64,000 bases of DNA from Eledone cirrhosa (taxonomy: Eukaryota; Mollusca; Cephalopoda; Octopoda; Eledonidae), in the NCBI GenBank assembly GCA_964016885.1, contig OZ024746.1:100610089-100674088 (forward strand). Reading direction: 5' to 3'. This document shows, piece by piece, positions 9,306 through 21,238 of the stretch. A program made the position numbers and the translations under genes. Under the pieces are notes generated by a model that saw nothing but the letters and a program-made list of their open reading frames with translations, was not told where the DNA came from and searched no databases. The number at the start of each line of letters is the position of its first letter. The first letter of the stretch is position 1.

Positions 9306-9443
9306 GCAGACTTGAGGTTGTAGTTATTGATGTTATGTTGTGTTGCAGACTTGAGGTTGTAGTTATTGATGTTATGTTGTGTTGCAGACTTGAGGTTGTA
9401 GTTATTGATGTTATGTTGTGTTGCAGACTTGAGGTTGTAGTTA
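9306..9443. repeat. 39-bp tandem repeat, 3.5 copies
   Basis: Units start at 9306, 9345, 9384 and 9423 with GCAGACTTGAGGTTGTAGTT. Units are nearly identical. A 70-codon frame runs through it but only translates the repeat. Confidence 0.95.
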
Positions 9444-10384
9444 TATCTTGTTCTGAGTTACTAGTAAAGGTGACATTAAAAAATAAATATACAATCTTAA
9501 CTTATTTTAAGCTGACCTCATCTCCAGGTGGATATTACTGCAAGTAATATCACATTCTAAAAAATACCACTTGACTAATTGGTATAAAGTTACTCACACA
9601 CACTCCAGGTTCTGGTCTACAGATGTGCTGTCTCATTTCTTTGCCATTTCTACCACTTCTAGAAAGACCTCTTCTCTTCAAAGCTGACTGATATTTTGCC
9701 ACCTCCACTCAGGCACACTCAACTTACTTGTCATACTTCTCAGCACCAATGTTGTATTCAACTTCCAGCCCAGAATAACAGCCCTCTGGTACTTCCTACC
9801 TACTAATATTTTCCCTACAGTTTGTGACATCAATCTCATTGGTCTTAGAGCGCTTATGAAAGCCATGGGTATTGTCTTTCCACCAGACTTAAAATGTAAA
9901 AAAATTTTTGTAAAGAAAACCAGTTTCAGTTAATGAATTTTCAATGAATTTATACGTACAAATTCTTATAGTGAAACATAGTGTTTATTAGAGTGTGAAC
10001 GCAAATCAGAAATATTAAGTTTTATATAAGTAATAGATAAACAATAAGTAGAGCGAGGATTAATTAATTAATTACAATTGTAGGTGAATTATCATTGTAG
10101 TTTGTAGGCAGGGATTGTAGGTTGCTAGAAAGACAGAGCAGTATAAAAGAAAACAATAGGGTTTGTACTGACGAAATATCTTGTCTTTATTGTTGTCACT
10201 TTGCTATTATTGTTTTACTATCAGGTCCTGTCACAATATCATACATCCAGCTATAGTATACTATACTATCAGGTCCTGTCACAATATTTGATAATAGGGG
10301 ACAGAACAATTAGGGATCAATCATTATATTATTATGTTAGTTAAATATAATAAATTTACCATTTCTAATCGGTGTACAGTGTTT
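9444..10384. other. Non-coding, nothing recognised
   Basis: AT-rich DNA. The phrase CTATCAGGTCCTGTCACAATAT occurs twice (about 10218 and 10265). No supported gene. Confidence 0.5.
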
Positions 10385-11336
10385 ACTTAGCACACAAACA
10401 ATATATACCTTTCTAACTTCTGTAACACACTATATACACCTCTATAACACTATATACACCTCTACAACACTATATATACACCTCTATAACACTATATACA
10501 CCTCTATAACACTATATACACCTCTATAACACTATATACACCTCTATAACACTATATATACACCTCTATAACACCATATATACCCCTCTATAACACACTA
10601 TATACACCTCTATAACACACTATATACACCTCTATAACACACTATATACACCTCTATAACACTATATATACACCTCTATAACACTATATACACCTCTATA
10701 ACACTATATATACACCTCTATAACACTATATATACACCTCTATAACACTATATATACACCTCTATAACACTATATACACCTCTATAACACTATATAAACA
10801 CCTCTATAACACTATATATACACCTCTATAACACTATATACACCTCTATAACACTATATACACCTCTATAACACTATATACACCTATAACACTATATATA
10901 CACCTCTATAACACACTATATACACCTCTATAACACTATATACACCTCTATAACACTATATACACACCTCTATAACACTATATATACACCTCTATAACAC
11001 TATATATACACCTCTATAACACTATATACACCTCTATAACACTATATACACACCTCTATAACACTATATATACACCTCTATAACTCTATATACACCTCTA
11101 TAACACTATATATACACCTCTATAACACTATATATACACCTCTATAACACTATATACACCTCTATAACACTATATATACACCTCTATAACACTATATACA
11201 CCTCTATAACACTATATATACACCTCTATAACACTATATATACACCTCTATAACACTATATACACCTCTATAACACTATATATACACCTCTATAACACTA
11301 TATATACACATTCTATAACACTATATATACACCTCT
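10385..11336. repeat. Minisatellite A, first block (20-24 bp unit)
   Basis: About 45 units of CACCTCTATAACACTATATA with 0-4 extra bases (TA or CA insertions). The same family occupies 12196-12594 and 18543-19585. Confidence 0.97.
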
Positions 11337-11483
11337 AGTAGTTATTGTTAGAAGAAATAACACGAAATAGATGGTGTACTTTTGATATCAAATTTACTTC
11401 ACTTCAGTTAAAAAGAACAACGAATAGGTTACTACAAGTTATAATAGTTGACAGTGTTTTGGTTGGGACTTCGTTATGTTGGT

Positions 11484-11990
11484 GTAGAGGTCTGTAGAAG
11501 TCTGTAGACCAGGAGAGAGAGAGTAAATGTCTGTAGACCAAGAGAGAGAGTAAAGGTCTGTAGAAGTCTGTAGACCAGGAGAGAGAGAGAGAGTAAAGGT
11601 CTGTAGAAGTCTGTAGACCAGGAGAGAGAGAGAGAGTAAAGGTCTGTAGAAGTCTGTAGACCAGGAGAGAGAGAGTAAAGGTCTGTAGACCAGGAGAGAG
11701 AGAGAGTAAAGGTCTGTAGAAGTTTGTAGACCAGGAGAGAGAGAGAGAGAGTAAAGGTCTGTAGAAGTCTGTAGACCAGGAGAGAGAGAGTAAAGGTCTG
11801 TAGAAGTCTGTAGACCAGGAGAGAGAGAGAGAGAGTAAAGGTCTGTAGAAGTCTGTAGACCAGGAGAGAGAGAGAGAGTAAAGGTCTGTAGACCAGGAGA
11901 GAGAGAGAGAGTAAAGGTCTGTAGACCAGGAGAGAGAGTAAAGGTCTATAGACCAGGAGGGAGAGAGTAAAGGTCCGTAGAAGTCTGTAG
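11484..11990. repeat. Minisatellite B (GGTCTGTAGAAGTCTGTAGA family)
   Basis: Variable-length units combine GGTCTGTAG(AAGTCTGTAG)ACCAGG with (AG)n runs of 6-16 bp and GTAAA. The 197-codon minus-strand frame across it (11997 to 11404) is a low-complexity translation of the repeat and is not called a gene. Confidence 0.95.
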
Positions 11991-12099
11991 AAAGCAAATG
12001 ATTTACATAGTTATTTTCTCATGTACTGCTCCAAAGTGTTTTTGCTTGGTCTGATACATGCTATTTATATCTGTCACCTAATCAGTTTCTCACCTCTAG

Positions 12100-12178
12100 G
12101 GATGGCCATGAATAGACTTGTTTACGCCAAAAAGGAGGTGACCCAGAATATCACATTTCTGTGTCACCCAGGTTTCAA
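12100..12178 (+). other. Possible host exon (Sushi/CCP-like half module), weak
   Basis: After an acceptor-like TTTCTCACCTCTAG, an open phase-1 frame encodes MAMNRLVY and VTQNITFLCHPGFKV. The pattern 'V-T-x-N-I-T-F-x-C-x-P-G-F-x-V' resembles the middle of a Sushi (CCP) module, which often shares genes with EGF modules. A possible donor GTGTGG follows at 12179, but it is weak and in a different phase from the acceptor. It sits between two minisatellite blocks. This could be chance. Confidence 0.2.
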
Positions 12179-12195
12179 GGTGTGGACAGATTTCA

Positions 12196-12594
12196 CTATA
12201 TATACACACCTCTATAACACAATATATATACAGCTCTATAACACAATATATATACAGCTCTATAACACAATATATACAACTCTATAACACTACATACACC
12301 TCTATAACACTATATATACACCTCTATAACACACTATATACACCTGTATGACACTATATATACACCTCTATAACACTATATATACACTTCTATAACACTA
12401 TATATATACACCTCTATATATACACCTCTATAACACTATATATATACACCTCTATAACACTATATATATATACCTCTATAACACAATATATACACCTCTA
12501 TAACACTATATATACCCCTCTATAACACTATATAACCTTCTATAACACTATATATACACCTCTATAACACACTATATACACCTCTATAACACTA
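12196..12594. repeat. Minisatellite A, second block, cut by Helitron
   Basis: Degenerate units of the CACCTCTATAACACTATATA family. The block ends abruptly at the A at 12594, where the Helitron 3' end begins, and continues at 18543. Confidence 0.95.
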
Positions 12595-12622
12595 CTAGCA
12601 TTAAAGCCCGGCGTTGCTCGGG
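12595..12622 (-). other. Helitron 3' terminus with subterminal hairpin
   Basis: On the plus strand CTAG is followed by CATTAAAG and CCCGGC-GTT-GC(T)CGGG. The hairpin has six G-C pairs with a 3-nt loop and one bulged T. This matches the usual Helitron terminator of a short GC hairpin 8-12 bases from CTAG. Confidence 0.88.
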
Positions 12623-13381
12623 GTCAGTAAGTTACCAAAGTTAGGTTGCACCACCCATTTTATGACAGCACTTTTTTGTCTGCCAGGCACTGGGTGAATG
12701 AATTGCAGACCTGGACTGCCGAAGCAGGAGCTGCGCCAGCAGTGGCAATTGTAGTTTCGCCTATTGATATTATCTCTGTGCAAAGAAGTGTTCAAATTTA
12801 TTGTTTCTCAGTACTTGCGCAACATGCGCGTAGACGATGCCAGCCGAACAACAGAGCTGCGATGGAGTTGTTCTGCATGACATGTTTTAACGGGGGAGGG
12901 GGTGGATTGAGGGAACCGCAAACAGGGGCCTGAAAACATTGTCGAATTATGACAACCAAAAAAGAGGAAGAGGGGTCATTGTATGGTTGGTGCATCATGT
13001 ACATCGGACGTAGAAGATGAGCCTGCTGCTGTGCCGACGGAGGGAGGGAAATAGAGCTGAGCGGAGGCCAGGTGTTGGTGAAGTGTGAAGTAATTGCAGG
13101 GAACCGCCTAAAAATGTAAATCCCATCATTAAAGCATTGTTGACCCTTTGAGAGTCGTACGGAGATGAAATACTAACCTGTCCACGGTCCTCCGAGGCCC
13201 ACCAAACGGGGGTTGGTGAGGAGCAACAGCTGATATTTGAGTAGGGTCGGAGTTGCAATGAAGCTTTCTAACGCCGTGAGAATCAGCCTTTGTACGGCCG
13301 ATGGTGGGGAGTGTCCAGTGCACTGCAGTGAAGGTTAACCTACTTAGAAAGTACTCACGAAAATGCAAAATATAAAAAAAG

Positions 13382-16300
13382 TTATAAAATTAGGAATCGA
13401 GGTAATCCTATAAAACCTCCTTGTACACAATGTGTTTTTGATTTTCCTTGCGGAACGAATGCGAAATCATCACTCTTGCTGCTGACATACGAGCAGCCAA
13501 TGTAAAGCTGACCATGAGAGAAACACGGCTCCCCCAAATGTATTCCCGCGACAGACAGTGTTTGCCCCTGCGCTTTGTTAATTGACATTGCGAAGCATGG
13601 CCTGACCGGGAACTGGGACCTCCGAAATGTGAAAGGTAGGTCTGCTCCTGATGGGAAAAGATGCATCCTCGGTATGAGCACAACCTTGCCCCAACCGCAC
13701 CCTGTGATTATCGTGGCCTCAATCAGATTGGGAGCTAAGGACTTAATGACCAAACGTGTGCCATTGCATTGTTTCGGCGGAACCAAATTTCGAATGAGCA
13801 TTATAGGGGCACCAACTTTAAGTTTCAAAATGTGTGGGGGTAATCCGGGGGCTCAAAGGAATTTAGTACCTCTATTGGATAGTTGATGACGTCCTCGGGG
13901 TCAGGAGTTCTATCGATAGACTTATATACGTAGCCATCCCCAGGAATGAGTTTTAGCATTGGATCATTAATATAGTAAAGTTTTATTCCTCGGGGCCAGA
14001 ATAGCCCTTTGGGCAAGCCAATCCATATTCTGATAATTTGCTTGGATATCTGGGAACACTGCATCCCCGAGATCAGAAGGCTTACTAACAACAGTACAAA
14101 GTGAGTCGATGGCAATATTACCCTTTTCATCCCCGGGCGTTTTGCCTTCGCCAAGTGCAAGGAGGGTGTGAGAAAATGCTGCTGATGCGATATCACCTCG
14201 CATATGAGCATGCATGTTAGTGTGAAGTTTCAGAGTCTTCACCAGGGGCCACAATTTGGATGACTTAAGACACGCACGTACTGCATCAGCTCTAGTCCCC
14301 TTTGGAATAACGGGAAGCGTTTGCCTGAGGTCCCCTGAAAGAAGTGTTATGCCTCCCATGGGAACCGTAGAGTCTTTGATGTCTCTCAGAGATCTATCTA
14401 GTGCCTCAAGAGCACCTCTGTGGGCCATCATGCATTCATCCCAAACGATAAGCTTGCAACGTCTGAACACTTCGGCCTGATCCGAGCTCTTGCTGATGTT
14501 GCAAGTGGGTGTCTCAGTCTTCGCTAAGTCAAGCGGGAGCTTGAAATAGGAGTGAGCTGTCCTGCCGCCCGACAACAAAGTAGCCGCAATTCCAGATGAT
14601 GCCACAGCTAAGGCAATGCCTTCTGTTCGCCTAATCTCAGCTAATATTAATTTGGTGACAAAAGTTTTCCCAGTCCCCCCAGGAGCATCCAGGAAAAAAA
14701 ATCCCCCCCAGCTTTGCCCCGGACAGAATTAACAAATGAGTTGTAAGCGAATTTCTGTTCTGGAAGGAGCTTTGGCTCATTCTCCGCTATGTACTGGGCA
14801 AGCTCGTCAACATTATAAGATGTCTCGCGCAGCAAATCCGAAGACAGAGTGTTTGCGTCTTCCCGGTTTGTTGAAGGTGGGCCATACACCGCCAACGCAC
14901 TACCGCCCATACCGAGAACAGTATCTTCGATTTCAAGCAGCGCCCTGTTGTAAATGAGGTCACTGTACCCGACCTCCATCGATGGGTTTAGCAACTGAGT
15001 GTGACGCAGGAAATCATCAGACATGTAATCTTTGTAGCTAAGCTATAAAGAGGCCGGATCACCCAAGTCGCACCATAGGAGTAGAATAGCGAAAAGCGAT
15101 CTTAGTCTTTTAGGAGATTTCAACAAAACACCTTCTGCCATAGTGGCGCCCCATTGTGAATCATCCTCCAAAAGGCCACGCCTAAAGCAGGCTTCCCGGA
15201 AAGTATCACATAATTCACCGTCAACAGTTCTTATGTCTCGAAAGCTTTGTGGGCCAAAAACCTCATGGAGGAGAAGGCGCAGGTGAAAACACTCATGCTG
15301 GTTGGGAGGTACAGTGTACACTCTTCCTAGACAACTGTCAAACTTGACACAAGGATGTCATTGAACATCCTGACCTGACTTCCTATGCACCCAAGTGTTG
15401 TTTGACCACACGTAGTAGGACGGGACCTGAGGATATGAAAGTGTTTTTGCAAATGTGTCAAGTTGGCAAAGCGTAAAAAAAAAGTCAAAGTTGTTTCTTT
15501 TGGATTGGCCGCCAAATGAGCAGCAGTCTGTTCAGTAAAGTAAGCCCGCTGGCCATTTTCCAAATGAACCGCTAGTTGTATGATGGCGGGGTGCCTTTGG
15601 TGAAGTGGAAACCCGAATATCCGCCAAAAAGCTTCACCAGTGCTGATATATCGACCTGCCAAGTACTCCGAGACCTCGTCCCTGCTATTGTCGTTTTGAA
15701 GGCCGAACATGGCAGCGTTGGAACCCTTGTTAACATATTTACATAACGTCATAGTGAATCCACCGTTCTCAGGCCACCTTCGTCTGTACAGTGGGTATCC
15801 ATCATCGCCAGTCTGGGTCTCCTCAACAAACCTCTTTGGGTATCGTTTAGTGCACACATGGTCCTTTGTGGCTTGAAGAGAACTCTTGAAAACCGGGACA
15901 GCACGGACCGTGCACCATGTGTGCCTTCACAATGTCGTACAGCTGCTGGTCAACAACGGGGTCCGGTATTTACGCTGCGATGACGTCATCTATAACTGTA
16001 AGGTCTATTTTGGTGACCAACCAAACCAAAATAGCGTGTGGCAACCCTCTCTTCTGCCACTCAACAGTATACATGTGGGACTTAACAGGCCTGAAAACCT
16101 TCCCTTTTCTTATTAGATCAATTAGCTTAGCCAGCTTCTGCCTGAAAACCCTGGCAATAATATCATGCTGATGGCAGTACTGCTGCTCTGGGATAAGTTC
16201 CCGCGTAACCTCAACCCACTTGGGGTTACACGTAAACGTGATGAATAAATAATGCCCATAATGCCGAACGAACGTCATAGCGTCCTGTGTTCGCTCGTGC

Positions 16301-17863
16301 ATGTAACGCGGCTCCCCCGTATATGTTGAGGGTAGAATTCACATTTTGCCGATGTTCCGGGGGTCAGTGTCATTCCTGATGCCGTCACACAAATGGATGT
16401 AGGAGTCTGAGCGCAGCTGCTTCTGATTCAATTTTATGAAGCTCAGTCTCTCCGACTCCATCTTTGCAGCCATGTCAACTGCAAACTGGTGAAACAGTTC
16501 CCGTGACCTGTGCAGGGTGCTGAAATCGTTAGGCCTCGTCATGAAGCGGTATGAGTATAAAGCCATGCATGAAACAGTTTTAGATGTCTCAGCAGTGGGC
16601 TCGTTTGGTTTGCGCTGAGGAATGCCAAAATGGTACCCGTCTTCTCCGTATGCAAAAAGAAGGGGATACTGCAGGGCATCGTATGAACGATGCGTCTCAT
16701 TAATACGTCGAAGACCACTGTCACGACTTTGAAGAACTATGTCTCGCATGGATAACTACGGCCACTTCATTGCACGAAGGAGCATTATAACGGCGTGCGG
16801 GCTCCCCAGAAGGTCTTTTGTCAGCATCGATGACAATGGTGAAGTTTGGTGAAGGATTTGTTTCCAATGCGTATTTGAAACTGCGAATATAACTGTTGCG
16901 CTCATAAAGCATGTTTTGAAGACCGAGCAGCACGTCCCTTTCAAAAGTGTCAGCGTCAGTGTTTGCAGGTGTTGGAATAACGCCGAACCGCGCATCAACT
17001 TGCCTACTGTAGTTAGAAATGAAGTAAATTTGAAGGAACGAAGGCTTGCAATTTTGTAGTGGCTGGAGTGACCCAATAAGATGGTACACCTGCCCCTGGA
17101 CCTTGAAAGTAGGCACCCAACCACTTTCTCTGACAACGTTAGCCCCGAAAGAAGTCATTTGAAATGCACAATTGTACTTCCTGATGAGTTGAAGGAATTT
17201 GGATGACCTTGAGGTAGAACCAGTAAGTAGTTCCTTCAAAGGCTCCGGTGGTTCCCCAAGAGGGGGAAAGCTGACCTTACCGTTTAAGCAGCACATTGCA
17301 GGTGGCTCCCCAGCCCACTTTTTAGCATTGCAGAATTTGCAATTGAAGCGCATTTCCCCTATATTTATGTCGGCACAAATCGAGTAGTTAACGTTGGGCT
17401 CATACTTGAAAGCCCGTAGGTGCCAGTATGGGCTGGTGGGGCTTGTCACACCGCGGGCAGCTTCTTGTCGTCGACTGTTCCGCTCCAGCGTAGAATGTTG
17501 CTCCTGTGGGTCGTGGGAAGCTCTCGCAGCAGTAGCAGCAGCGTTTCTATTCAGGCGAGTCGACCTTTGTTCCGGGCCCTCTGAAGCCCTGGAAGTAGCA
17601 GTAGAAGCGTTTTTTGGGGAATGACGTATCGCCCGCTCTGAATTGCACATCGCAGTACGTCTTGAGGCGTCGTATGAAGCCATCTTGGCTAGGCGTGCGG
17701 TGCGTTGTTGAAAACTTTCAGCAGCTCTGCATTCCGCTGAACGTAAGGCGCTCTGTGAAAGTCTTAAAGCAGTTTCCTCGGGGGGCTCGTTTGCTGTAAT
17801 CGCCCTCTGCGCCGCCGCTGATGCGGTATGGCGACCGAGGCGACTTCTCTTTTTAGGTGGCAT
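13382..17863 (-). pseudogene. Helitron Rep-helicase (RepHel), disrupted
   Basis: Fragments in order: N-terminal MPPKKRSRLGRHT start (17863; the frame is open from 17983) and cysteine-rich CKFCNAKKW region; NEVAVVIH then a 1-nt break near 16747; DIVLQSRDSGLRRI to 16339 with an in-frame TGA; Rep core FITFTCNPKW (about 16240); the HUH box reads HAI (His codon 16036-16038) instead of HxH; stop at 15970; KRYPKRF...YRRR; then LCKYVNKG with one Tyr (15735-15737) after an apparent internal deletion; RIFGFPLHQRHP. The PIF1-type helicase follows: APGGTGKTF Walker A, with a frame break at homopolymers near 14690, then [31 protein letters not shown] and FSHGQLYIG. The protein would cut and re-join single strands and unwind DNA, but this copy cannot be active. 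Confidence 0.9.
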
Positions 17864-18327
17864 TTTATGTGAAAAAGAAAGGGTGAAAGTTACTTCTACA
17901 GCAAAATTGCCTTTGAAAGAATAAGGCTGAAAACTGTCTGCGTTTCGTTTCGCAGGGGAAAAAAATGGGAGAACGAACGGCAAATAAATAACTCACAGTT
18001 TGTTGAAAGCACGCTTCTGTCAGCAATTTGAAGTTGTTTGGCCAAAAATCCCTATGTGGTTTTTTTTTTCACTCAATAAACGTGTAAATATGTTATACAC
18101 AAAATGCAATTTTGTGTGAGCATGGATTTTTTTTTTCGACTTTTATGTGGAGTAGAGAGGGGAAATTATTTCCGTAATTGTGGGTGATTTTGAAATAAAT
18201 AAATAGTCATTGACCTAAGTTAGACCATTTACAACATTCTTACAGACTTTGAGTCGAATCGGTTTGAAATTGTGCAAATGTATAAACATGGAACATGCAC
18301 ACACAAACACACAACAACAACAATCTG

Positions 18328-18540
18328 CCTTTTATAGATAATTGTTTCTACTTTAGGCACAAGGCCAGCAATTACCCAGTACATTACTGGTACTTTATTT
18401 TATCGACCCCGTAAGGATGAAAGGCAAAGTTAACCTCGGCTGGATTTGAACTCAGACTGTAAAGGGACGTAACTATGCTAGAAAACATGGCGTCCAACCC
18501 TCTACCAACACTGCCAATTCACCGCCCTTTTATAGATAAT
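18328..18540. repeat. Target-site duplication around SINE
   Basis: CCTTTTATAGATAAT occurs at 18328-18342 and again at 18526-18540, exactly flanking the SINE. Removing the SINE restores a continuous Helitron 5' end. Confidence 0.9.
18343..18525 (-). mobile_element. Octopus-type tRNA-derived SINE
   Basis: On the minus strand it begins GCGGTGAATTGGCAG, has GGTAGAGGGTTGG (A-box region) and GAGTTCAAATCC (B box), then CTTTGCCTTTCATCC, GGGGTCGATAAAATAAAGTA and the GGCCTTGTGCCTAAAGTAGA tail. Flanked by a 15-bp duplication. It is the fullest copy of this SINE here and the strongest taxonomic clue. Confidence 0.92.
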
Positions 18541-18542
18541 GA

Positions 18543-19585
18543 TATATATACACCTCTATAACACTATATATATACACCTCTATAACATACTATATAGATA
18601 CACATCTATAACAATATATATACACCTCTATAACACACTATATACACCTCTATAACACTATATATACACCTCTATAACACAATATACACACCTCTATAAC
18701 ACTATATACACCTCTATAACACTATATATACACCTCTATAACACAATATATACACCTCTATAACACTATATACACCTCTATAACACTATATATACAGCTC
18801 TATAACACTATATATACACCTCTATAACACTATATACACCTCTATAACACTATATATACAGCTCTATAACACTATATATACACCTCTATAACACAATATA
18901 TACACCTCTATAACACTATATACACCTCTATAACACTATATATACAGCTCTATAACACTATATATACACCTCTATAACACAATATATACACCTCTATAAC
19001 ACTATATATACACCTCAATAACACTATATATATACACCTCTATAACACACTATATATATATACACCTCTATAATATACTATATAGATACACATCTATAAC
19101 AATATATATACACCTCTATAACACACTATAAACACTTCTATAACACAATATATACACTTCTATAACACTATATATATACACCTCTATAACACAATATATA
19201 TACACCTCTATAACACACTATATATACACCTCTATAACACACTCTATACACCTCTATAAAACTATATAGATTCACATCTATAACACACTATATATATACA
19301 CCTCTATAACACTATATACACCCCCATAACACTATATATATATACACCTCTATAACACTATATATATACACCTCTATAACATACTATATAGATACACATC
19401 TATAACAATATATATACACCTCTATAACACACTCTATACACCTCTATAAAACTATATAGATTCACATCTATAACACACTATATATATACACCTCTATAAC
19501 ACTATATATACACCTCCATAACACTATATATATATATACACCTCTATAACACTATATATACACCTCTATAACACAATATATATAC
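18543..19585. repeat. Minisatellite A, third block
   Basis: Continues the array interrupted at 12594. Units include local variants (ATAGATACACATCTATAACA) that recur in sub-blocks near 18590, 19080 and 19385. Confidence 0.97.
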
Positions 19586-19808
19586 CAATGGTGTGTGCAG
19601 GAGAGAAGACTGGTGGTATGTGTGGGTATGGTGTGGTGTGCGGTGGCCGGAAGCTGGGGAGTGCTCGACCGGAAGAGTGCTTGACTGGAAGGGTGCTTGG
19701 CCGGAAGGGTGCTCGACCGGAAGGGCCAGCAGATCGGTCTCTCTCTAGTGGTGACCAGGAACGGTGCGGACACGAGTTTGGCAGCTCCCGGGTATTAATG
19801 AGTTGGAC
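19586..19808. other. GC-richer leader before retroelement
   Basis: Contains GGAAG-GGTGCT-type short repeats (GACCGGAAG, GACTGGAAG, GGCCGGAAG, GACCGGAAG, about 19668-19722). It probably belongs to the 5' region of the retroelement downstream, perhaps a remnant 5' LTR, but I could not match it to sequence after 23592. Confidence 0.4.
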
Positions 19809-19888
19809 GCACGTGGAAGAGGAAACCAGCCATGGTATTTAGCGGCACCTATGAAAAGCGGTAAGTGAGATAGCTTTTTCTAACCACA
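19809..19888 (+). repeat. 5' member of 80-bp direct repeat
   Basis: Shares GAAACCAGCCATGG, GCGGTAAGTGAGATAGCTTT and TTCTAAC blocks with 23535-23615, where they encode the last codons of pol and the following 25 bases. Here the corresponding frame is degraded. Confidence 0.85.
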
Positions 19889-20013
19889 AGCTATTTCGGC
19901 ACTGGAAACAGATCTGATTGAAAAAAAAAAAACTTTCTCGAAAACAAAGCTACTGGAAAAACAGAGAGGAGTCTGTTGTTTTTTTTATTACGTACCGCAA
20001 GACAAATTAGGAT

Positions 20014-20750
20014 ATGGCGATGAGACTACGAACGAGCGAAGCGATTAGGGCATTTACCGGTGAAGGCGATGTTGTCGCTTGGCTGCGAAAAGTCCGGCTG
20101 GTCGCAAGCTTACAGAAGATAGAAGATGTGGCTGGCCTCATGGCACTGTACCTCGAGGGGGACCATTGGTACTCTTCCTTGAGTTGGATGAACACAGCCA
20201 AAGGGATGTGCAAAACATTGAGAGGCGCATGATGGAAGCGTTCGCAGAGGGACCGTTAGCCGCTTTTGCTAAGCTGGCAAGAATTAGATGGAACGGTGAA
20301 CGCATTGACATTTTCGCAGCGGAAATACGGCAATTGGCCATGTTGGCTGGATATCAGGTGGAATGCGAACGCATGGTGCGGTTGGCGTTCATAAATGGAT
20401 TTCCAGACGACATAGCGGTGAGACTGCAACATGTTCTGGGTTACAAAGAAATGGAGATGCGTTCACTGGTGGAGCAAGCCCGTATCATAGCAGAAGATGC
20501 CAAGAAGAGTGTCGCGGTGATAGCAACTACAGAGGCTCAAGACAGCTGGCAGCGAAATGGTGAAAGGGAGGCAACCACGGCACGCGGTCGCCCGCGAACG
20601 TTTAGAGGTCGTTGTTTTAGGTGCCAGGGCCTGCACATGGCGAGAGACTCTAGAGAGTCAAGGCCAGAAATAATATGCTACCGGTGTAAGCGACCAGGCC
20701 ACATCGCTACGATGTGGGAAACGATCCAAGGGGAACTACTACGCCGGTAG
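20014..20750 (+). pseudogene. Retroelement Gag with CCHC zinc knuckles, one frameshift
   Basis: The likely start is ATG 20014 (MAMRLRTSEAIRAFTGEGD). The frame must shift at the GGGGG run at 20156-20160 to continue as ELDEHSQRDVQNIE and on to 20750; both halves are clearly one capsid protein (DVVAWLRKVRLVA; FINGFPDDIAVRLQ). Near the C terminus are two knuckles: CFRCQGLHMARDS, which lacks the final Cys (Ser instead), and CYRCKRPGHIATMW, which also lacks it (Trp). Gag would package RNA in cytoplasmic particles. With the frameshift and damaged knuckles this copy is probably non-functional. Confidence 0.75.
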
Positions 20751-21238
20751 TTGCCCCTTACGAGGAGAGGCGCTGCCCGTGGTGGAAGTCTTCGTGAGGG
20801 GAAAGCCACAGCGAGCCCTCGTGGACATGGGCTGTACGACGACACTGGTGACCATGGGGGTGGTGGAGAGGGAAGAGCAGCGTAAGGGCAGTCGATGGCA
20901 GGAAAATTGAATGCCGAGGTCGCAGCGAGGTGGAGATGGCAGTACGGGGAAGGAAAATAAGGCTTTCTGCCATCGTAGTTGACAACGTGGTGGATGGGAT
21001 CAGCGTGGTTAAGGGCATGGACGCAATTGGCCGTCTAGGAGGCGTCACAGTGAACAATGTCGGTGTGTCGTGTGGCGCCGCTGCATCGGTATGCGCTGTG
21101 AGTATGCGACAGGAGAACCAGAAGGCCCACGAGGAGAAATACTCTGCTTACACTGTACAGGACAAAGACTTCAAGGCCGTGTGCAATGGGAAGCGATGGG
21201 TTGTTGAGTGGTACTGGAAGGGAGACCACCAACACTGA
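20738..21238 (+). pseudogene. Retroelement aspartic protease region, damaged
   Basis: In one frame VFVRGKPQRALVDMGC appears (about 20786-20833). The family motif is DTG; here the codon at 20827-20829 is ATG, giving DMG, so the active-site Thr is lost. A stop follows near 20908, then the frame 20930-21238 continues with DGISVVKGMDAIGRLGGVTV, the expected second half. A last shift near 21215 joins this to pol (the WYWKGD and RPPTLKTK ends meet there). The protease would have released Gag and Pol proteins. Confidence 0.7.

Larger units (their letters stand above)
12595..18542 (-). mobile_element. Helitron rolling-circle transposon, complete but inactive
   Basis: The 3' end (minus strand) is CTAG at 12595-12598 preceded by a GC-rich hairpin (12607-12622), and the 5' end is TC at 18542-18541. 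The insertion lies between A (12594) and T (18543), the standard Helitron target, with no target duplication. Both flanks are the same minisatellite, so the boundaries are unusually clear. Inside, a broken Rep-helicase gene runs on the minus strand (17863 to 13382). A SINE is inserted near the 5' end (18343-18525). Total length is about 5.95 kb, of which about 0.2 kb is the SINE. Confidence 0.88.

Noticed and set aside
11404..11997. 197-codon open frame on the minus strand
   Set aside because: A pure translation of minisatellite B; low complexity with no start context or domain.
18343..18525. tRNA gene (A and B box present)
   Set aside because: No cloverleaf could be drawn from the head, and the element has a SINE body, tail and target duplication.
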